From: CAYJFX01 sp964370315 | Lineage (GTDB): Bacteria > Spirochaetota > Spirochaetia > Treponematales > Treponemataceae | Direction of reading: 5' to 3' | DNA length: 8,059 nucleotides | Assembly: GCA_964370315.1 (NCBI GenBank) | Contig: CAYJIS010000061.1 | Span: forward strand, 1-8,059 | Shown here: one piece after another, positions 1 through 5,741 of the stretch | Layout: the number at the start of each line of letters is the position of its first letter | Numbering within the stretch: the first letter of the stretch is position 1 | Program-made: the position numbers and the translations under genes | The notes under the pieces: model-generated | Told to the model about the DNA's origin: nothing | What the model saw: the letters and a program-made list of their open reading frames with translations, nothing else | Database searches by the model: none

Positions 1-58
1 CAAATGCATTAAAAGTATAGCATAAAAAAGTGTGTAGTATTATTTTTTGTTTTGTTTG

Positions 59-89
59 CTTGCTTTTTATATCAAGGCCACTAAATTTT
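59..89 (+). promoter_or_regulatory. Candidate Bacteroidota-type promoter (-33/-7)
   Basis: The Bacteroidota consensus is TTTG near -33 and TAnnTTTG near -7. Here CTTG lies at 59-62 and TAAATTTT at 82-89, matching 3 of 4 and 7 of 8 positions, with about 25 bases between the motif centres. The predicted transcription start falls near 95-97, leaving a leader of about 80 bases before the ATG at 176. Such motifs arise easily by chance in AT-rich DNA, so this is only a candidate and depends on the host being a Bacteroidota. Confidence 0.25.
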
Positions 90-116
90 ATTTATTTTTA
101 AAAAAAGTGCTATAAT
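88..116 (+). promoter_or_regulatory. Candidate sigma70-type promoter (-10 TATAAT)
   Basis: A perfect TATAAT lies at 111-116. With a 17-base spacer the -35 position is TTATTT at 88-93, a poor match to TTGACA. The predicted transcription start is near 123, giving a leader of about 50 bases. It would be the better candidate if the host is a spirochaete or another phylum with standard sigma70 spacing. The AT-rich background makes a chance match plausible. Confidence 0.25.
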
Positions 117-175
117 TATAGTATTTTATATCTTACTAATTGAACATTAAGCAAAAATACATTAAAATAGTATGT

Positions 176-226
176 ATGAAAAAACTTATATGTATTGTTT
201 TATGTGTAATAATGTATGTATCTTGT
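176..226 (+). other. Lipoprotein signal peptide with atypical lipobox
   Basis: Residues 1-17 read as a signal peptidase II signal: two lysines after Met, a hydrophobic core (LICIVLCVIM), then Y-V-S-C with the cysteine at 224-226. Ser at -1 is normal, but Tyr at -3 is unusual, since Leu, Val or Ile is expected there. The residues after the cysteine are T-Q-D-S-D-V-D. There is no Asp at +2, so the E. coli inner-membrane retention rule would not apply. Lipidation is a prediction. Confidence 0.75.
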
Positions 227-3200
227 ACGCAAGATAGCGACGTAGATTACTTAAGTCAAGAAGGTAATTTTGAGCATATTCTAACAGACGCAGAAAAGTC
301 GTGGGTAGAAGAATTAAGTACTAAGAGAGTTGGTCGACTAGATCCGATTGTAATTAGATTTACCAAAGATCTTGATGAGCAAAACTTAGCTCAGGCAATT
401 GCAGTTTCAAGTGAAATTGAAGGCAGTCTTAAAGCCTTAGATACACGAACTATAGAGTTTGTTCCCTCAAAAGCATATAAATCGAATTCAAAAATAAGTG
501 TAACAATTTCTCTTAAGGAGCTGTTTACTGGCGTTAGTGATGAAGAGATTTTAGATATAGCTAATGGTGATTTAACATTCGAATTTTTTGCTGATTATCC
601 TTCATATTCTGTTGATTTTGCAGGAATGAGTATTGATAATAACGGAAACTATATCTTAAAAGGTTCATTAAAAACAGATATTCCACTAACGTACAATGAA
701 GTTAATAAAGTTATTTCAGCTGAACTAGAACAAGGTAATAGATCATCAAAGAAAAAAGTTTCTTGGGATGAGCAAGGCAGTTTAGATTCTAGAGATTTTT
801 CAGTAAGCATTGATAATAAGGTTGATGTGGATAGAACGCTCTTAATTACTTGGGCTGGTACAAGTTTGGGTATTAGTAAAGAAGCTGATGCGGGGTTTTC
901 AAGTTCTAGAAGTTTTTTTGTACCCAAAGAGGGAGCCTTTGAAGTAGTCAACATCGACAGCAGCAATGCAGAATATGTAAGTATAGACTTTTCTGAGGCG
1001 CTTGATTTAAGCCAGGATTTACGAGGATTTCTTAGAGTCGAAACTACAAATGGGTCTGTAGCAACACAAAAAGTACGTTATCAACTCACATCGAATAATG
1101 TTAAAATTTATAATGATAGTGGGTGGGAAGATGCTATTTCTCTAACAGTTAACGAAGGTATTAGTAGTGCTTCAGGAAGAATACTGGCTTCAAGTACCTC
1201 TGTTGCTTTATCAGACGACTGGGATACGCCTGCTATTCGCTTTCCTTCAACTGAAGGTGTTATTTTACCAACAACACATGGTAGCACACTTGCTATTGAG
1301 ACAAGAAACTTAACTGGTGTTATCGTTGAAGCCTTTCATATTTCGGGTGATTCGATTTTACAGTTTTTACAAGTGAATAATCTCAATGGAGAAAGGGAAC
1401 TTGATAGAGTTGGAGAGCCAATTTGGACCAAAGCATTTGATATCACATGGGATAATTCTATGCAAAATGAATATATTACTCATGGTGTTGACTTAACCGA
1501 GCTAATAAAAAAATATCCCGATGGTATGTTTCAAATTAGGCTTACATTCAGACATAGGCATATAATGTATAAGTGTTCTGAGGGACATGAAGATTTTTCT
1601 GACTTAGTAATGCCAGCAGATGACGAAATAATAACCTATCAATCTCATACACCATACTGGGAATCAAGTAACAGTTATAGAAATACTTATTCATATAGAA
1701 ATGATCCTTGTCACCCTAATTTTTATAGGTATTCCTCTAATCGGTCAGTAGTTGCAAAACGCAATGTTCTAGTTTCAGATATTGGTGTAATGGCTAAGTT
1801 GTCTTCCGATGATAAATGGTATATAACTGCTGCTGACTTAAGAACTACAGAATCAATTGCAAATGCTTCTGTAACTATGTATTCATATGTTGGTAAGCCT
1901 ATTGCAGAAGGTAAAACTAATAATGATGGTAGTATAATTTTAACTGCAGAATCACCAGCCTTTATTGTTGTTAGTAATGAAACACAAAGTTCATATTTAA
2001 AGTTAAGTACCTCTACAGCATTAAGTGTAAGTCATTTTAATATAGGTGGTGAAAAACCTATAAATGGCGTAAAAGGGTTTATATATGGTGAAAGAGGCGT
2101 GTGGCGTCCTGGCGATGATATATTCTTAACCTTTATTTTAGATGACAAAAACAAACAATTTCCTACTAATTTTCCAATTACATTTGAATTGTCAGATCCT
2201 TCTGGTAAAATTACAGATTCAAAAATAATTCAGGCTCCTGTTGATGGGTTTTATGCAATTGCTACAAATACACTCGAAGATTCAAAAACAGGTAACTGGA
2301 CTGCGAGAGTTAAAGCTGGTGGGCAACAATGGCAAAAGACAATAAAAGTTGAAACTGTTGTACCTAATAGGTTGTCAATTGACTTAGATATTGGAGGATC
2401 TTATTTAAAAAGATCAAATAATGATGTAACCCTTACTGGAGCGTGGCTTCATGGTGCACCGATTCCAAATTATAAAGCAGAAATAGATGCATACTTTTAT
2501 AGCGCACCAACACTCTTTACAGGCTATAACGATTATGTTTTTTCCGATTTTGGTCGTACCGTTTCTTCAAGTAAGCAAGATATATGGGAGGGTAATCTTG
2601 ATGAAAACTCCCAAGCTTTTATTGACCTAGATTTTGATAATAGAGCTAATTATCCTGGAAAAATGAGGGTTCAGATGGTTTCTACGATTTATGAGCCATC
2701 TGGTATGTTTTCTAAAGAACAAGCTTTGTTTGATTATGAGCCATATGATACTTACGTAGGCTTAAAACTTCCTAAAGGTGACAGATCTCGAGGAATGCTA
2801 TTAACTGATGTAGATCATACAGGAGAAGTTGTTGTACTTACACCAGAAGGTAAGCCAGCGTCAAATACTACTTTAGAATATACCGTTCACAAGTTAGAAT
2901 GGAAATGGTGGTGGGAAAAAGATGCATTAACTGATGCCTCGTATGCAGGTAGTAGGTATAATAGAGAAGTTGATGCTGGTACATTTACTTCAAATAACGG
3001 AGTAGGTAGATTTAATTTCAAAGTTGAACACCCAGATTGGGGGCGATATCTTGTTACTGTAACCGATGTTAAAGGTGGACATAGTTCGTCAAAAGTTGTA
3101 TATATAGACTGGCCAGGTTGGGCAGGAAGGTCGTCTGGTGATGACAGCGGCAGCGCTTCTATGCTTACGTTAACACAAGATAAAGAAACATACATTAGTG

Positions 3201-5737
3201 GTGAAAGTGCAGTTATAACCTTTCCATCTAATACTAGCGGTAGGGCTTTAGTAACTGTTGAAAAGAATGGTATTATTGTAAAACAAGACTGGTTGGAGAC
3301 TCAAGACACTACAACAGCATATAATTTAGCACTTACCGATGAATATGCTCCAAACGTATATGTACATGTTACTCTCGTACAGCCGCACTTACAAACAGAA
3401 AATAGTTTGCCAATTAGATTGTATGGTGTAATTCCTATTTTGGTAGAAGATCCAATGACACGTTTACAGCCAGTAATTGCTACACCGTCATCATATGAAC
3501 CTAATAAAGAAGCGACGGTAACTGTATCAGAACGTAATGGTCGACCAATGACATTTACACTTGCCGTAGTAGAAGAAGGTTTATTAGGATTAACTCGGTT
3601 TAGAACTGAAGATCCGTGGAATGAGTTTTATAAAAAAGAAGCATCACAATTATTTAGTTGGGACGTTTACAGCTCTGTCATAAATGCATTTAGCGGAAAA
3701 CTGGAAACACTTCTAGCTATTGGTGGAGGTGAAGGCGCCGCAGAAAACCCAGATGCATCGAACATGCGATTTAAACCAGTTGTAAAATATTTTGGTCCGT
3801 ATGAATTACCTGCAAATGGAAAAAGGGAAATAACTTTTGAAATGCCGGAGTATGTTGGATCTGTAAGGGCTATGGTTGTTGCAGGAAAAGAAGGTTCTTA
3901 TGGTGTTGCTGAGTCAACAGTTCCAGTAAAAAGTGATTTGATGATTTTACCTTCACTACCAAGAACACTTGGTTCACAAGAATCTTTACGCATACCAGTT
4001 ACCGTTTTTAATGGTACAAATTTACAACAAACAGTAAATGTTCAGTTTTCTTCAAAAGGTGCTATTTCTATGTCAGATAGAACAAGCATTCAAGTTGGAG
4101 CTTCAAGCGAAAAAATTGTATACTTCAATGTAAATACTGCTGATATTGGTTGGTCAGATATCACCGTAAACGCTACTATGGGAAATGCTAGTGCTTCAAA
4201 TACAACAAGTATTGAAACAGTATCAAGAGGAATACCTGTCTTTGCAGCAGAAAAAGCTATTATTAACCCAGGATCAAGAGAGCGTTTTAATTTAGAGTTA
4301 TCGGCTGAGCAGTCATCCCTTTCATTTATGGTTGAGTTATCTTCTCTACCACCTATTGATGTCTCTGGAAGACTTTCATATTTAGTTAGGTATCCTCATG
4401 GATGTATAGAACAAATTACGTCTGCAGGATTCCCACAATTATATATTCCAGACTTTGTTAACTCAAATGCTGAAGAAATTGAAGATATTAAGAAAAATAT
4501 TCAAGCCGTAATTGATAAGTATCCTTCATATCAAACCGCGTCTGGAGGCTTTTCTTACTGGCCAGGCGGCAGTACACCGCATGGTTGGGGTTCTAGCTAT
4601 GCAGGTCATTTTATGATTGAAGCTAAAAAAGCCGGTTATACGATACCTGATTCACTGTATAACTCATGGTTAAGTTGGCAAAAGCAACAAGCAGGACAAT
4701 GGACATCTTCTAGTGTTCAAAGTGCTCAAACTCAAGCCTACCGTCTCTACACATTAGCACTTGCAGGCGAGGGCGATATTGGAGCAATGAACCGTCTAAA
4801 ATCATTTGAATATTCAGGTAGTACAGAAACTCTTATGCTTGCTGCAGCTTATGCAGTTTTAGGACATAAAAATACTGCACTGCAAGTACTAGATAATCTT
4901 GATGATGATATTTCAGAATATAGACATACTGGTGGAACATTTGCATCTAGTACTCGTGATATAGCTATGAGATTATATGTGCACAACTTATTAGGTGAAA
5001 AACGAAAGTTAGCGAAAGATATAGAAGAAATCTCAGAAATTATGTCTTCAAAGAAATGGCTAACAACTCAAGAAATATCTTGGAGTTTTATTTCACTTTT
5101 ACCGTATTACAAGGGAACAGATTATCAAGAGATTACATATGAGATTCAACAGAATGGGAATACTATAACAGATTCTTTTATAGGCGGTAGTAAAACGGTT
5201 CAACTGGTTCCATCTGATAATGAAAATCATATAGTTGTTGTAAGAAATACGGGAGATGGACCATTATATGTAAAGGCTCTTGTAGAAGGTGACTCTATTC
5301 CGGGAACAGAAACTTTAAAAAATACTGGTCTTGAACTAAATGTTTCATATTATGATGAAAGTGGTATAAGAATTAATCCATCGACACTAAATGTAGGAGA
5401 TAATTTTAGTATTAGAGTATCAGTTGAAAATTTAGATACATATTATGATGTTGAAAACATAGCCTTAACATTACCAATTCCAACAGGTTGGGAAATATTT
5501 AATGAAAGAATAGCATCATCTACTTCAGCCTCTTCTGCAACATTTGATTATCAAGATTTACGTGATAATGCAATTTACACCTATTTTTCACTTGATAGTA
5601 GTGATGATAAAACATTTAATTTTTCTGGTACTGTAACACAAGAGGGTGGTTATAGTATTCCTGCAGTATTTGTCGAAGCAATGTATGATGACAGCTATTC
5701 TGCAGTGTATCCAGGTATTGGAAATGTTACTAGATGA
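176..5737 (+). CDS. Bacterial alpha-2-macroglobulin family lipoprotein (protease trap)
   Basis: This is a large envelope protein of 1853 residues, of the A2M family associated with PbpC and homologous in role to E. coli YfhM. Members trap proteases: cleavage of a bait segment changes the fold and exposes a reactive thioester that binds the attacker. Numbering is from the ATG at 176, chosen because it starts MKKLICIVLC, a compact lipoprotein signal with Cys at residue 17. An upstream in-frame TTG at 140 would add 12 polar and basic residues and is less likely. Visible parts in order are an Ig-like N-terminal region (about 45-115), an MG1-like region (about 350-465), an aromatic segment with C467 and C512, an MG2 domain (about 630-735, containing YGERGVWRPGD), a bait-region domain zone (about 996-1110), a short Gly/Ala-rich linker (about 1179-1198), the A2M domain (from about 1199, KYFGPYELP), a thioester domain with C1410-I-E-Q1413, and a C-terminal receptor-binding-like domain (about 1720-1853). 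The frame is open throughout. It is longer than YfhM (about 1650 residues), as I recall for Bacteroidota-type members. Family assignment is firm; the protease target and exact cellular location are inferred. Confidence 0.93.
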   Translation: MKKLICIVLCVIMYVSCTQDSDVDYLSQEGNFEHILTDAEKSWVEELSTKRVGRLDPIVIRFTKDLDEQNLAQAIAVSSEIEGSLKALDTRTIEFVPSKAYKSNSKISVTISLKELFTGVSDEEILDIANGDLTFEFFADYPSYSVDFAGMSIDNNGNYILKGSLKTDIPLTYNEVNKVISAELEQGNRSSKKKVSWDEQGSLDSRDFSVSIDNKVDVDRTLLITWAGTSLGISKEADAGFSSSRSFFVPKEGAFEVVNIDSSNAEYVSIDFSEALDLSQDLRGFLRVETTNGSVATQKVRYQLTSNNVKIYNDSGWEDAISLTVNEGISSASGRILASSTSVALSDDWDTPAIRFPSTEGVILPTTHGSTLAIETRNLTGVIVEAFHISGDSILQFLQVNNLNGERELDRVGEPIWTKAFDITWDNSMQNEYITHGVDLTELIKKYPDGMFQIRLTFRHRHIMYKCSEGHEDFSDLVMPADDEIITYQSHTPYWESSNSYRNTYSYRNDPCHPNFYRYSSNRSVVAKRNVLVSDIGVMAKLSSDDKWYITAADLRTTESIANASVTMYSYVGKPIAEGKTNNDGSIILTAESPAFIVVSNETQSSYLKLSTSTALSVSHFNIGGEKPINGVKGFIYGERGVWRPGDDIFLTFILDDKNKQFPTNFPITFELSDPSGKITDSKIIQAPVDGFYAIATNTLEDSKTGNWTARVKAGGQQWQKTIKVETVVPNRLSIDLDIGGSYLKRSNNDVTLTGAWLHGAPIPNYKAEIDAYFYSAPTLFTGYNDYVFSDFGRTVSSSKQDIWEGNLDENSQAFIDLDFDNRANYPGKMRVQMVSTIYEPSGMFSKEQALFDYEPYDTYVGLKLPKGDRSRGMLLTDVDHTGEVVVLTPEGKPASNTTLEYTVHKLEWKWWWEKDALTDASYAGSRYNREVDAGTFTSNNGVGRFNFKVEHPDWGRYLVTVTDVKGGHSSSKVVYIDWPGWAGRSSGDDSGSASMLTLTQDKETYISGESAVITFPSNTSGRALVTVEKNGIIVKQDWLETQDTTTAYNLALTDEYAPNVYVHVTLVQPHLQTENSLPIRLYGVIPILVEDPMTRLQPVIATPSSYEPNKEATVTVSERNGRPMTFTLAVVEEGLLGLTRFRTEDPWNEFYKKEASQLFSWDVYSSVINAFSGKLETLLAIGGGEGAAENPDASNMRFKPVVKYFGPYELPANGKREITFEMPEYVGSVRAMVVAGKEGSYGVAESTVPVKSDLMILPSLPRTLGSQESLRIPVTVFNGTNLQQTVNVQFSSKGAISMSDRTSIQVGASSEKIVYFNVNTADIGWSDITVNATMGNASASNTTSIETVSRGIPVFAAEKAIINPGSRERFNLELSAEQSSLSFMVELSSLPPIDVSGRLSYLVRYPHGCIEQITSAGFPQLYIPDFVNSNAEEIEDIKKNIQAVIDKYPSYQTASGGFSYWPGGSTPHGWGSSYAGHFMIEAKKAGYTIPDSLYNSWLSWQKQQAGQWTSSSVQSAQTQAYRLYTLALAGEGDIGAMNRLKSFEYSGSTETLMLAAAYAVLGHKNTALQVLDNLDDDISEYRHTGGTFASSTRDIAMRLYVHNLLGEKRKLAKDIEEISEIMSSKKWLTTQEISWSFISLLPYYKGTDYQEITYEIQQNGNTITDSFIGGSKTVQLVPSDNENHIVVVRNTGDGPLYVKALVEGDSIPGTETLKNTGLELNVSYYDESGIRINPSTLNVGDNFSIRVSVENLDTYYDVENIALTLPIPTGWEIFNERIASSTSASSATFDYQDLRDNAIYTYFSLDSSDDKTFNFSGTVTQEGGYSIPAVFVEAMYDDSYSAVYPGIGNVTR

Positions 5738-5741
5738 TAGT

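Larger units (their letters stand above)
1..175. other. AT-rich non-coding leader upstream of the A2M gene
   Basis: This stretch has no supportable coding sequence on either strand. It is dominated by A and T runs and holds two weak promoter candidates, listed separately. No rho-independent terminator for an upstream gene is visible: there are T-runs around 41-58 and 64-68, but no GC-rich stem precedes them. The last 15 bases before the ATG at 176 are A/T-rich and lack an AGGAG-like ribosome binding site. Weak or absent Shine-Dalgarno sites are common in Bacteroidota, so this fits that host but does not prove it. Confidence 0.6.

Noticed and set aside
24..109. Repeated AAAAAAGTG at 24-32 and 101-109 in the leader as possible operator half-sites.
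   Set aside because: The match is mostly an A-run in AT-rich DNA, with no dyad symmetry or helical-turn spacing that points to a regulator site.
140..175. In-frame TTG at 140 as an alternative A2M start, adding 12 residues.
   Set aside because: It puts polar and basic residues before an otherwise complete lipoprotein signal, has no ribosome binding site, and the ATG at 176 gives a normal MKK start.
172..237. Short out-of-frame ORF of about 21 codons from the ATG at 172, overlapping the A2M start; a possible leader peptide.
   Set aside because: It has no ribosome binding site or recognisable leader features, and it lies inside the A2M signal sequence, where chance ORFs of this size are expected.
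649..966. Minus-strand open frame of about 105 codons.
   Set aside because: It is a shadow of the A2M coding strand with Leu/Ser-rich antisense composition, no ribosome binding site and no recognisable domain.
2887..3195. Minus-strand open frame of about 102 codons.
   Set aside because: It is antisense to a conserved part of the A2M and shows no independent coding signs.
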